Source of the DNA: a virus
Strand: one strand, 5' to 3'
DNA: 31,145 nucleotides
IMG/VR virus record: IMGVR_UViG_3300020190_000244
Location: 1-31,145 of that record
The position numbers and the translations under genes were made by a program. Shown here one piece after another: positions 1-8,347 of the stretch (its first letter is position 1; each line of letters opens with the position of its first letter). The notes below the pieces were generated by a model, which was not told the DNA's origin, made no database searches, and saw nothing but the letters and a program-made list of their open reading frames with translations.

Positions 1-147
1 CCAGGAAACGATAATTTAGAAAAAACATTAGAAAACATTCCTGCAGGCAAGGAGAGTCTTGAAAAAGGTAGGTTTGCTGCAGCAAAAGCTTTTGCCTCAA
101 CTGTTTTCTTGCAAAAGCTTGAAGATCCGAGTGCTGCTTTTCACTAG
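1..147 (+). CDS. C-terminal end of an unknown protein (5' truncated)
   Basis: An open frame enters from the left edge in frame 1 and runs 48 codons to a TAG at 145-147. The visible tail is charged and rich in Lys, Glu and Ala, ending in ...DPSAAFH, and would form helices. No domain can be recognised from this fragment. It lies just upstream of the tail-fibre gene and is separated from it by an 82-nt gap, so it may belong to the same structural module, but that is inference. Confidence 0.6.
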   Translation, partial: PGNDNLEKTLENIPAGKESLEKGRFAAAKAFASTVFLQKLEDPSAAFH

Positions 148-229
148 AAAAAATTTAAACCGTAGCACTAACCGGAGCTTGACGTAAAGATGACTCTACT
201 TTTTCCCCTAAATTAGGTAAAATAGCTTT

Positions 230-2794
230 ATGTCATCGCTAATAAATCTTGCCTCATACAAAATAACTTCTGAAAAGCAGCTGAGTAACAACTACAACTT
301 ATTAGTTGATGCTCTTAATTCAAATTTTGATTTTACTCTGACGCAAGTATCCGATCCGATCCCCTCCGCTACAATAGGGAAAGTAAAGGACGTCCTCGCC
401 ATAAAGTCGGGATTTATTCTTGGGTATTCGTCGTTAGCAGATTTAATTAGCGTTCCAGATATTTTTAATAAGTTTTTGAGCAATACAGCTCAAAGTATAA
501 GGTTAAATAATAATTTAACTTTTTCATTGCTAAACGATGCGGGAGTTTCTAATAGTCTTACAGTTGCTGCAACCCTACCTGGGGGGACTGCTGCAAATAA
601 TGTAACTTTTCGCCAACTAAGCAACGTTGGAGATATGGAAGAAATCCACACTGTAACTCAGTTTACAGTTGTTGCAAACTCCGGGAGCGTAAATATAAGT
701 CAAGGGTATTTCCAAATTAATGCTCTTAAAGTTGGAACTTATCAATTCCCAACAACTGCACCCCAAAATGGACAAGTTTTGCAAGCATTTGATGGAAATC
801 TTGAATTTAAAGATTTCTCTATGCATGTAAATCTATACAGCAATGAGTATCAATTTGAAAACAAATATCCCTTACGTTTATCGCTCGGACAATTTTCAAC
901 CTCTGCCTCAGGACTCATGCTTAAATTTGGCGGAGAAGAAAACGGAATTGGATACGCAAATTATGGCTATTCAGATAATAGCAAAAGACTCTTTTTCAGA
1001 GTTGATGCTGAAGAAGTTTTAGAGATTGTAAAACCTCGAAATATCGGCAATAATAATATAGCAGCCTACATCCAGTTTAATTGCGGTTTAGCTTTAGCTT
1101 CATCTAAGCTCATAGATAACTTATATAATCCTGTTGGAGCTCTTTGGTATGAAGCAGGAACAGAGAGTCTGGTGCTAACTACTGCTTCAGGTATTAGGTA
1201 TATAAGTAGTCAATCATTTACAGGGGCTGTAAACACAGAAGAGGTCAAAGATTTTACACTGAATGCCGCGTCTACATTAAGAGTAGACAAAGGATCTACT
1301 CAAAAACCAGCATTTAACATAGGCGATAATGTTGGTTTAATATCTGATTCGACTAGCCTTAAGTTTGTTGTTAATGGTAATCCAGCAGTGCAGATATCTG
1401 ATGTCGGTATAGAGTCTGCAACAAGTAGCTCTACGGCTACTGCTAAAATTACACTTGATGACAGTATTGGTATTAATAACTCCAATCGACCCACTTACTC
1501 GTTCTCTGGTGCAAACGGTCTTGGCATATTCCGAGCAGACACCGATGTCATTGGTATGGCTGTTAAAGGTAAGACCATACTGGAAGTAGCTGAAGAAAAA
1601 CTCAACCTTAAGGGCAATAAAGTCACCAATATTGCGACACCTACTGAATCTCAAGATGCCGTTAATAAAGAGTATGTGGACAATTTAATTCCTTTAGGGT
1701 TTATTGCTGGTTCTTTACCGATTGTGTCATCCGGCACTGTATCAAAATATATACAGAGTGATGCAAAATACTTAAACGGTGTATTAGAAATCGGCAACTC
1801 AGCTAATCCGGCTTCTTTAAAAATGAATTCCGGTGGTGGCGGTGTTGCTATTATTAAGGCCCCAAATACTGTAAATAATATTATATTTGAATTGCCTTCT
1901 AATAATTTGAACAACGGGATTCTACAAAACGTGAGTGGGCAAAGTCGATGGGTTAGCATTGATTCAATTACAGGAAACATACTTAAGGCAGACGGCTCAG
2001 TAAGTTTAAGCAAAGGTCTAAATTTAACTGTAAGCTCAACTCCACAAAATCCAGCAATAGGTAGAGGTAATACTGGTGTATATGCAACTACAGAGCAAGC
2101 TTCAAAAGTGGGCTTCTCTGCTCAAGGCCAGCGTTTGCTTGAAGCAAATGCAAGTTCTAGAGCACTTGTTGGGATCGGCGATACTTTTAACGCCCCGTTT
2201 ATCCGTTTATATAATACTATTACAAACTACTCTTCTATAGGCAGCGCACAACCTACCTATGCTTTTGCAGGTGAATCTGAAACGGGATTAGGACAAACTA
2301 AAGTTCAATCTGTAAGCCTGTTTGTAAACGGTGTGGAGAAGTTATCAGCAAACGTAAATGGAATCGACGTACACAACAACAGAGTACAAGCTGTATCAGA
2401 TCCGATTCAAAAAACAGATGCAGCAACAAAAGGCTATGTAGATTCTTCGATTAAGCCTCGAAAAGAGTTTGGCTTCTTAGTTCAAAACTTGCCTACAGGC
2501 TGGGTTAGTGGTAGTGGCGGAGCTCTTATTCTTTCTATCTACGATAAAGTACTTATTTTTGGTAGTGCTGCAGTTTCTTTAGTTTATGAGTCAGCTACAG
2601 ATAGTAAACTTGCAGTAGTGCCATCTAATTTTTATATAAATCCAGAATGCCAAGTTTATGTTGATGGAGTACGCATAAATAAAATGGCCAAACCTAATGG
2701 CATTCGAGAAGTATCGTACGGTACATCGGGATCTATAGTTCTGAATTACGATTTATACATCGGTGCAATTGTAACCATACATTTACCCGGTTAA
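230..2794 (+). CDS. Phage tail fibre-like protein
   Basis: A protein of 854 residues with the build of a trimeric receptor-binding fibre: low in Cys, rich in Asn, Ser, Gly and Val, with repeating beta-type segments. Two copies of a fibre module are visible. Each starts with a PTY(S/A)F(S/A)G motif (near residues 420 and 673), goes on through a VxxLxVxGxxxL-type stretch and ends in a linker of the form 'N-V-T-N-I-A-T-P-..-DAVNKEYVD' (near 474) or '...TDAATKGYVD' (near 729). This DA-x-x-K-x-Y-V-D linker is common in phage tail fibres. The last ~110 residues form a distinct C-terminal domain, a candidate receptor-binding tip. The ATG at 230 has no strong Shine-Dalgarno site; an AT-rich TAAAAT box lies 6 nt upstream. 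The role is inferred from composition and motifs. Confidence 0.75.
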   Translation: MSSLINLASYKITSEKQLSNNYNLLVDALNSNFDFTLTQVSDPIPSATIGKVKDVLAIKSGFILGYSSLADLISVPDIFNKFLSNTAQSIRLNNNLTFSLLNDAGVSNSLTVAATLPGGTAANNVTFRQLSNVGDMEEIHTVTQFTVVANSGSVNISQGYFQINALKVGTYQFPTTAPQNGQVLQAFDGNLEFKDFSMHVNLYSNEYQFENKYPLRLSLGQFSTSASGLMLKFGGEENGIGYANYGYSDNSKRLFFRVDAEEVLEIVKPRNIGNNNIAAYIQFNCGLALASSKLIDNLYNPVGALWYEAGTESLVLTTASGIRYISSQSFTGAVNTEEVKDFTLNAASTLRVDKGSTQKPAFNIGDNVGLISDSTSLKFVVNGNPAVQISDVGIESATSSSTATAKITLDDSIGINNSNRPTYSFSGANGLGIFRADTDVIGMAVKGKTILEVAEEKLNLKGNKVTNIATPTESQDAVNKEYVDNLIPLGFIAGSLPIVSSGTVSKYIQSDAKYLNGVLEIGNSANPASLKMNSGGGGVAIIKAPNTVNNIIFELPSNNLNNGILQNVSGQSRWVSIDSITGNILKADGSVSLSKGLNLTVSSTPQNPAIGRGNTGVYATTEQASKVGFSAQGQRLLEANASSRALVGIGDTFNAPFIRLYNTITNYSSIGSAQPTYAFAGESETGLGQTKVQSVSLFVNGVEKLSANVNGIDVHNNRVQAVSDPIQKTDAATKGYVDSSIKPRKEFGFLVQNLPTGWVSGSGGALILSIYDKVLIFGSAAVSLVYESATDSKLAVVPSNFYINPECQVYVDGVRINKMAKPNGIREVSYGTSGSIVLNYDLYIGAIVTIHLPG

Positions 2795-2845
2795 GATTAC
2801 AACAACATGAGCATACATAATTGTCCGTCCGGCAGGAGACTGCTG

Positions 2846-3769
2846 ATGGATCGCTGTGAGCTTCACAGCGTTCCAAATCGACTATCTCCATTTCTGTCAA
2901 AGTTAACAAATTCTTACATAGACTCTTTGGTTAAGTTAGGCGGCCCAGATATACATCACGGCTTGATAGAACCTCTCAAGATTTACTACAAAGTCGGGGA
3001 TACTGAACCACTTACCAATAATTGGAGCAGGTTCATCCCTGTAGATTCTCCAAAGTACTTTACGGCTTCTGTCGTTCGTAGACTCGCTCTTACTAAGCTA
3101 TTTCGACTTGGAGTTCGTAGCTGTATTGGTAAGCTTGCAACGGCGAACGCAAATAACAATAACCGAATGTATAGCTGTCCCCCAATAGGTATGAACACTT
3201 CTTCATGGAAGTGTCACAGTATCTTTTGTCCTAATTGCAGAATGCGAATTGCTAATAAAACTTGGCGATTTTTGCGTACTCACTATGAGAATCAAGCATT
3301 TGAAGCAATATCTGCAGTAGTGTTTAAAGCAGATATTCCATTTACTGAAAGTAGATTTGGCTATAACCCAGTACTTGATGACTCCTTGATGAGAAAAATT
3401 AGTAACCGGTTAGATAAAGTAGATCACTTTGGGTGTAAGACCTTAGGTGCCAAAGTGATAAATAAAAAGCCGGTAACTTCAGTTCGAATTGCGCTATTTT
3501 CAGATGCAAAAAACATACAACTTATTCAAAATCAAATGACTAAATTTAAGAAATACATGAGGAAGAATTTTCCGGAAATATTAGTCTCCGTAGAGACTAT
3601 GGAGGGGCTGGACAACATATGCTTAGGGCTATATGATGCTACCCCTCTCTGTTTGTTAGCACTACCAAATGAGAATTTTTACAGCAGTTTTGTCCAGCAT
3701 ACGGCAGAAGAGTTTAAGCACGCATTAACGTGTAAAAAGAAGGTTTTACTTTTTGGAACAGGAGCATAA
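2846..3769 (+). CDS. Unknown protein with a CxxC-type cluster
   Basis: A protein of 307 residues with no family I can name. The start is placed at the ATG at 2846 because AGGAG lies 7 nt upstream (2834-2838). An in-frame ATG at 2807 would add 13 residues but has no ribosome binding site. In the middle, near residue 130, is a cluster C-H-S-I-F-C-P-N-C-R followed by basic and aromatic residues, which looks like a small metal-binding site. A CPxCxxR-type motif also occurs in some replication initiators, but I see no catalytic Tyr or HUH motif. The stop codon lies 4 nt before the nrdJ start, so the two genes are probably cotranscribed. Confidence 0.7.
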   Translation: MDRCELHSVPNRLSPFLSKLTNSYIDSLVKLGGPDIHHGLIEPLKIYYKVGDTEPLTNNWSRFIPVDSPKYFTASVVRRLALTKLFRLGVRSCIGKLATANANNNNRMYSCPPIGMNTSSWKCHSIFCPNCRMRIANKTWRFLRTHYENQAFEAISAVVFKADIPFTESRFGYNPVLDDSLMRKISNRLDKVDHFGCKTLGAKVINKKPVTSVRIALFSDAKNIQLIQNQMTKFKKYMRKNFPEILVSVETMEGLDNICLGLYDATPLCLLALPNENFYSSFVQHTAEEFKHALTCKKKVLLFGTGA

Positions 3770-3773
3770 AAAT

Positions 3774-6293
3774 TTGACCCCGGAAATACTCTCAGCAAAT
3801 AAACCCAGCGAAGAAATCGCTATTGTGCCCCCTATTTACTATCTTTATGAAGAGGCTATTGCAGCCTCTACGGAATATTTTAGTGGAGACGATCTTGCGG
3901 CTCGTGTGTTCGTAGACAAGTACGCACTTAGAGATGGGGAGCAAAATCTCCTGGAGGCAACTCCAGATCAGATGCACCGTAGACTTGCTAAGGAATTTGC
4001 TCGCATTGAAAAGAACAAGTTCAAGCAACCTTACTCAGAGCAAGAGATTTTTAATGCTTTGAATAAGTTTAATCGCATCGTTGCACAGGGTAGCCCTATG
4101 TATGGCGTTGGCAATATGTATCAGACAATTAGTCTGAGTAACTGCTATGTGTTGCAAAGCCCTGAAGATTCATATTCGGGTATTTGCAGAGCGGACGAAG
4201 AGCTGGTTCAGATCAGCAAGCGTCGTGGAGGCTGCGGTCTAGATCTAGCCACACTACGCCCGGAGGGATCTCTGACTAAGAATGCTGCTCGCACCAGCAC
4301 AGGCACCATCCCGTTTGCAGAGCGGTTCTCCAACTCTATTCGTGAGGTTGGGCAAAACGGTCGTCGTGGCGCTCTGATGATTACGCAGTCAATTCAGCAT
4401 CCAGATGTCGAGGCGTTCATCAAGTGCAAGCGAGACCTAACAAAGGTCACAGGAGCTAATATTTCTGTACGCCTTTCTGATGAATTTCTCAATGCAGTTG
4501 AGCAAGGTAAGGATTACACACAGCAATGGCCTGCCGAAAATCCAAAAGTTAGTCGCAAGGTAAATGCTAGTAAGATTTGGGATATGCTAATTGAAGCAGC
4601 TCACGCTACGGCAGAGCCGGGCATGCTGATGTGGGATACGATTATTCGTGAAAGCATTCCAGATTGCTACGCTGACATGGGCTTTAAGACCATCTGCACG
4701 AACCCGTGTTCTGAGATTCCACTCTCTGCATACGATTCCTGCCGACTGATGCTGGTGAATGCTTATTCATACGTTAAGCAGCCATTTACCAAGGAAGCAA
4801 AGTTTGACTTTGAATCCTTCAAGCAGGACGCCTATATGTGCCAGCGCCTCATGGATGACATGGTCGATTTGGAACTAGAGTGTATTGATAAGATCCTCGA
4901 TAAGGTCTACAACGACCCTGAAGATCTTGAGCTAAAGGCCAGAGAGCTTACTCTTTGGAAGAAGATTCGTACAGCTGCGCACCACGGTCGTCGTACAGGC
5001 TCTGGTATGACCGCTATTGGCGATACTTTGGCCGCCCTTGGAGTCAGTTACGGTTCAAAGAGTGGTATTGCATTTATTGACGAAATCTACAAGCAGTTTA
5101 AGCTGGCTTGTTACCGCTCGTCCGTGGACATGGCCAAGGAGCTCGGCGCTTTCCCGATCTACGATAGTAATCGCGAAAGAAGTAATCCATTCCTATTGCG
5201 CATTGCTGCTGAGGATCCCGTACTGTATGAAGATATGAATAAATACGGCAGACGTAATATTGCCTTGCTCACTACAGCGCCTTGTGGTTCTGTGTCTATT
5301 CTTACCCAGACGAGCTCAGGCATTGAGCCTCAGTTTATGATTTCCCCCTATACCAGACGTAAAAAGGGCAATCCTGGTGACAATAATTTCCGTTCTGATT
5401 TTATAGATCAAAATGGAGATCACTGGATGGAATTTACAGTATATCCTCCAAAGATTTTAGAGTGGATGCGTATTACAGGAAAAACGGATCTAACTAAGAG
5501 TCCTTGGGCTGGGTCTACTGCTCTTGAGCTTGATTGGGAATCTCGAGTAAAGTTACAAGCCGCGGCGCAAAAGCACATCGATCATGCCATCAGTAGCACT
5601 ATCAATCTGCCAGCAGACACTTCCATTGAGACAATAAATAAGATTTATCTTAAGGCTTGGAAAGCTGGCTGCAAAGGCGTCACTATTTATCGAGACAACT
5701 GTCGTACCGGAGTGCTGGTGGCTAAGGAAGACAAGAAGACTAAAGACACTGGCTACAAGCGTCCTAATATTCTGACTTGCGAAGTACATCATCACACAGT
5801 TGGAGGCACTCCTTATTTTGTAATTGTCAGCACCCGTAATGGCTTACCCTATGAAATCTTTGCCGGGGTAAATCAAAACGAGGACTCTGATCCAATTATC
5901 CCCAAGCGCTTTAGGGGTGGCACTTTAACCAAAATGGGTAGGGGTCACTATAAAGGCGAGTTTATTGACAATAAAAATGAGGGAGAAATCTTAACCCTTA
6001 ATAAGCTGGGTAATCTTGTCTCAAGCGAAGAAAGTGCAATTACAAGACTTATCTCTACCGCTTTGAGACACGATGTGGGAGTACACTATATTGTGCATCA
6101 GCTTGAAAAAGTAAAAGGAGATATGTTCTCTTTTTCTAAAATTGTTGCTCGTGCACTAAAGAAGTACATTCCAGATGGCACAGAGGTTACTGGAGAAGTT
6201 TGTGAAACTTGTGAAACTAAAGATAAATGTATTTTAATTAGGCAGGAAGGGTGTGTTACCTGTAAATCCTGCGGTAGCAGTAAGTGTGGTTAA
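3774..6293 (+). CDS. nrdJ: Class II (adenosylcobalamin-dependent) ribonucleotide reductase
   Basis: Reduces ribonucleotides to deoxyribonucleotides, using the radical made by adenosylcobalamin, to feed phage DNA synthesis. The catalytic N-P-C-S-E motif is visible with Asn310, Cys312 and Glu314, the pattern N-C-E of RNR large subunits. Cys124 in the SNCYVL motif and Cys323 are candidates for the active-site redox pair. The T-A-P-C-G-S-V-S and S-G-I-E-P blocks typical of NrdJ follow. The C-terminus ends in CETC...C...CVTCKSCGSSKCG, the Cys-rich tail of class II enzymes. No NrdB-like radical subunit gene is seen nearby, which fits class II. The start is placed at TTG 3774 because CAGGAG lies 9 nt upstream; a TTG at 3753 would overlap the preceding gene and has no such site. 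Length (839 aa) is normal for the family. Confidence 0.93.
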   Translation: MTPEILSANKPSEEIAIVPPIYYLYEEAIAASTEYFSGDDLAARVFVDKYALRDGEQNLLEATPDQMHRRLAKEFARIEKNKFKQPYSEQEIFNALNKFNRIVAQGSPMYGVGNMYQTISLSNCYVLQSPEDSYSGICRADEELVQISKRRGGCGLDLATLRPEGSLTKNAARTSTGTIPFAERFSNSIREVGQNGRRGALMITQSIQHPDVEAFIKCKRDLTKVTGANISVRLSDEFLNAVEQGKDYTQQWPAENPKVSRKVNASKIWDMLIEAAHATAEPGMLMWDTIIRESIPDCYADMGFKTICTNPCSEIPLSAYDSCRLMLVNAYSYVKQPFTKEAKFDFESFKQDAYMCQRLMDDMVDLELECIDKILDKVYNDPEDLELKARELTLWKKIRTAAHHGRRTGSGMTAIGDTLAALGVSYGSKSGIAFIDEIYKQFKLACYRSSVDMAKELGAFPIYDSNRERSNPFLLRIAAEDPVLYEDMNKYGRRNIALLTTAPCGSVSILTQTSSGIEPQFMISPYTRRKKGNPGDNNFRSDFIDQNGDHWMEFTVYPPKILEWMRITGKTDLTKSPWAGSTALELDWESRVKLQAAAQKHIDHAISSTINLPADTSIETINKIYLKAWKAGCKGVTIYRDNCRTGVLVAKEDKKTKDTGYKRPNILTCEVHHHTVGGTPYFVIVSTRNGLPYEIFAGVNQNEDSDPIIPKRFRGGTLTKMGRGHYKGEFIDNKNEGEILTLNKLGNLVSSEESAITRLISTALRHDVGVHYIVHQLEKVKGDMFSFSKIVARALKKYIPDGTEVTGEVCETCETKDKCILIRQEGCVTCKSCGSSKCG

Positions 6294-6308
6294 TTAATAA
6301 GGAATACT

Positions 6309-6677
6309 ATGAATAAATTTGAATCAATATCTACTGGAAACATCGCAAATACCCCCCTCAAGACGAGTAGCCCCATGAGTCCTTCAGAAAAAGCGGCATT
6401 TGAGCCGCAGACTATGGATGCTATGGTTGTAGAAACTATTGAAGATAAGCTTTGGGAGACAATCAGTGAGGAGCGCTGGACGGACAATCGTCTCGGCTCC
6501 TCCATTGCTAATAACTTCCATCGTGTCACCCGCCGAATGCCGGTACCTGGTGGCTACCTTTACTCGGTAGCCACCTACGCTATGACTTACGTCAGAGGCG
6601 TATCAGATTCCAGCATTACTGAGACAATGCAGTTTGTGGCAGACACTAGTACTACGATGACCAAGTCTAAGAAGTAA
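6309..6677 (+). CDS. Unknown 122-residue protein
   Basis: Starts at an ATG with AAGGA about 6 nt upstream, 15 nt after nrdJ, so it is likely read from the same transcript. The N-terminal third is polar, rich in Ser, Thr and Pro and probably disordered. The middle (ETIEDKLWETISEERW) is acidic and helical, and the C-terminus is Ser/Thr-rich and ends in basic residues. No cysteines, signal peptide or membrane segment are visible. I do not recognise the family. Confidence 0.65.
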   Translation: MNKFESISTGNIANTPLKTSSPMSPSEKAAFEPQTMDAMVVETIEDKLWETISEERWTDNRLGSSIANNFHRVTRRMPVPGGYLYSVATYAMTYVRGVSDSSITETMQFVADTSTTMTKSKK

Positions 6678-6701
6678 TTTGCACTAAACTCTCAAATAGG
6701 G

Positions 6702-6745
6702 TAAACAGTGGTGTAAGGAGCTAACATGCTTTACACCACTGTTTA
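6702..6745 (+). promoter_or_regulatory. Translation-start hairpin: SD and ATG displayed in the loop
   Basis: A perfect 15-bp stem is formed by TAAACAGTGGTGTAA (6702-6716) and TTACACCACTGTTTA (6731-6745). The 14-nt loop (6717-6730) holds exactly the ribosome binding site GGAG and the ATG (6726-6728) of the next gene. The 3' arm is made of codons 3-7 of that gene. Such a hairpin could present the start site to ribosomes or be the binding site of a translational repressor, as for known phage autoregulated mRNAs. The structure is seen directly; its role is inferred. Confidence 0.75.
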
Positions 6746-7163
6746 TTTACAGTACTCTGAGACTAGAAATGACGACGCTGAGTACGAGGAAGACGACGAC
6801 AAAAACCTCGACGAAGACGTAGATGAGTACGAATATGACGACTATGAAAGTCGTTGTTATATAGAGTTTAATCCAATTAAACTATCCGTTAAAGAACCTC
6901 GAGGGTATTCGGCAGAAATTGAACTAGATTTTGAAGCAAACATTGACGACACGTTACATATTGTCATAGTAAGGTATAACAATCACCGAAGCGGTATACT
7001 TGAAGACTGGTGCGTGGAGCGTGTTTTTTGCAATGGAGACGAAGCAGAAGAGTTCGTTGAAAGGCTTGAGGACGGCTTTTCCAATGCCGAATGCGCAAAA
7101 AATAAAAATGGGGAGTCAATTATTGTAAAAGCTGAAGTATTCAGTATGCAGTTGCATAAATAG
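6726..7163 (+). CDS. Highly acidic unknown protein
   Basis: A protein of 145 residues. Residues ~14-42 are an Asp/Glu/Tyr-rich tract (DDAEYEEDDDKNLDEDV), followed by a more ordinary domain with alternating hydrophobic beta-type segments and a Glu-rich helix. Proteins with such acidic tracts can mimic DNA or chelate cations, but nothing here proves either. Two Cys residues occur late and do not form a motif. The start codon sits in the loop of a perfect 15-bp hairpin (6702-6745), so translation is probably controlled. A tiny membrane-protein frame follows 5 nt after the stop. Confidence 0.7.
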   Translation: MLYTTVYLQYSETRNDDAEYEEDDDKNLDEDVDEYEYDDYESRCYIEFNPIKLSVKEPRGYSAEIELDFEANIDDTLHIVIVRYNNHRSGILEDWCVERVFCNGDEAEEFVERLEDGFSNAECAKNKNGESIIVKAEVFSMQLHK

Positions 7164-7168
7164 AAACA

Positions 7169-7258
7169 ATGCATAACCCTAAACTACAATTACTAAAAGC
7201 CATAGGTATCGTATTGTTTTGGGCAGCACTAGTGCTGTCTTTTAATGGTTGGATTTAA
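7169..7258 (+). CDS. Putative 29-residue single-pass membrane peptide
   Basis: A short frame starts at ATG 7169, five nt after the preceding stop, and ends at TAA 7256-7258. The product has a basic N-terminus (HNPKLQLLK) followed by about 15 hydrophobic residues (AIGIVLFWAALVLSF) and a short tail, the pattern of a small membrane peptide. There is no clear Shine-Dalgarno site, but the tight spacing allows translational coupling. No function can be assigned, and the frame may be fortuitous. Confidence 0.4.
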   Translation: MHNPKLQLLKAIGIVLFWAALVLSFNGWI

Positions 7259-7273
7259 TTAAAGCTTATTTTA

Positions 7274-8347
7274 ATGGCAATTATCTATAAAATTACCAAT
7301 ACAGTCAACAGCAAAATCTACATTGGCTACACCAACCAAACGCTTAAAAGTAGATGGGCAGAACATTGCAAAGCCAGTAGAAACTTAGCTAACAGAAGGG
7401 GCAACTCAAGATTTATGCGCGCTATTAGAAAATATGGCGTCGCCGCTTTTGTCAGAGAAATTCTTATTGAAGACGAAGACGCAGAAAAATGTTTAAATTA
7501 CTGGGAACCTTTTTTTATTGCTAAATTCAACTCAACAGATCGAGCCATAGGCTACAATAGCACTAGTGGGGGCGGGGTAATGTTCACTTATACCCCTGAA
7601 GTCCTAGCTAAAATAAGTGCTGCAGCAAAAGCTAGATGGGCAGATCCTGAATACGCAGCTAAAACGAGTGCTGCAGTAAAAGCTAGATGTGCAGATCCTG
7701 AGGTTAAAGCTAGACGGAGTGCTGCAGCAAAAGCTAGATGGGCAGATCCTGAGGTCAAAGCTAAAATGGGTGCTGCAGTAAAAGCTAGATGGGCAGATCC
7801 TGAATACGTAGCTAGACAAAGTGCTGTATCAAAAGCTAACTGGGCAGATCCTGAATACGTAGCTAAAATGAGTGCTGTATCAAAAGCTAACTGGGCAGAT
7901 CCTGAGGTCAAAGCTAAAATGAGTGCTGCAATAAAAGCTAAATGGGCAGATCCTGAATACGCAGCTAAAATAAGTGCTGCAGTAAAAGCTAACTGGGCAG
8001 ATCCTGAGGTCAAAGCTAAAAAAAGTGCTGCATCAAAAGCTAACTGGGCAGATCCTGAGGTCAAAGCTAAAATGAGTGCTGCAGTAAAAGCTAGATGGGC
8101 AGATCCTGAATACGTAGCTAAAATGAGTGCTGTATCAAAAGCTAACTGGGCAGATCCTGAGGTCAAAGCTAAAATGAGTGCTGGAATAAAAGCTAAATGG
8201 GCAGATCCTGAGGTTAAAGCTAGACGGAGTGCTGCATCAAAAGCTAACTGGGCAGATCCTGAGGTCAAAGCTAAAATGAGTGCTGGAATAAAAGAAGCAT
8301 GGCGTAAACGAAAGGAACAAAACAATGTCAATAGTGCCACGACTTGA
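7274..8347 (+). CDS. GIY-YIG homing endonuclease with 13 tandem NUMOD3-like repeats
   Basis: The N-terminal ~95 residues are a GIY-YIG nuclease domain: Tyr5 in YKITN, Y16-I17-G18 in the KIYIG strand, the catalytic Arg27 in KSRW and the metal-binding Glu78 in NYWEPFF. From residue 113 there are 13 nearly identical 17-residue units of the form K-M-S-A-A-x-K-A-x-W-A-D-P-E-x-x-A, then a degenerate 14th. This resembles the NUMOD3 DNA-binding motif of phage-type homing endonucleases, which usually have only a few copies. The gene ends 23 nt inside the co-chaperonin gene, so it seems to have inserted next to it. Start site support is weak (ATG 7274, no clear SD). It is a free-standing selfish nuclease gene by analogy, and no host intron is visible. 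Confidence 0.88.
   Translation: MAIIYKITNTVNSKIYIGYTNQTLKSRWAEHCKASRNLANRRGNSRFMRAIRKYGVAAFVREILIEDEDAEKCLNYWEPFFIAKFNSTDRAIGYNSTSGGGVMFTYTPEVLAKISAAAKARWADPEYAAKTSAAVKARCADPEVKARRSAAAKARWADPEVKAKMGAAVKARWADPEYVARQSAVSKANWADPEYVAKMSAVSKANWADPEVKAKMSAAIKAKWADPEYAAKISAAVKANWADPEVKAKKSAASKANWADPEVKAKMSAAVKARWADPEYVAKMSAVSKANWADPEVKAKMSAGIKAKWADPEVKARRSAASKANWADPEVKAKMSAGIKEAWRKRKEQNNVNSATT
7610..8272 (+). repeat. Tandem array of 13 51-bp coding repeats
   Basis: Thirteen in-frame 51-bp units encode the 17-residue repeats of the GIY-YIG protein. Neighbouring units differ at few positions, mostly within the codons for residues 6-9 and 15-16, and blocks of units recur in the same order, which suggests growth by unequal recombination or slippage. 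Not CRISPR: the units are directly adjacent and code for protein. Confidence 0.95.

Noticed and set aside
190-216. 8-codon frame before the tail-fibre gene
   Set aside because: The possible SD is too far away and no coupling with the ATG at 230 is apparent.
2807-2845. Upstream start for the 307-residue gene
   Set aside because: No SD, whereas ATG 2846 has AGGAG at ideal spacing.
7610-8272. CRISPR-like regular repeats
   Set aside because: Units are directly adjacent, code for protein in frame and have no unique spacers.
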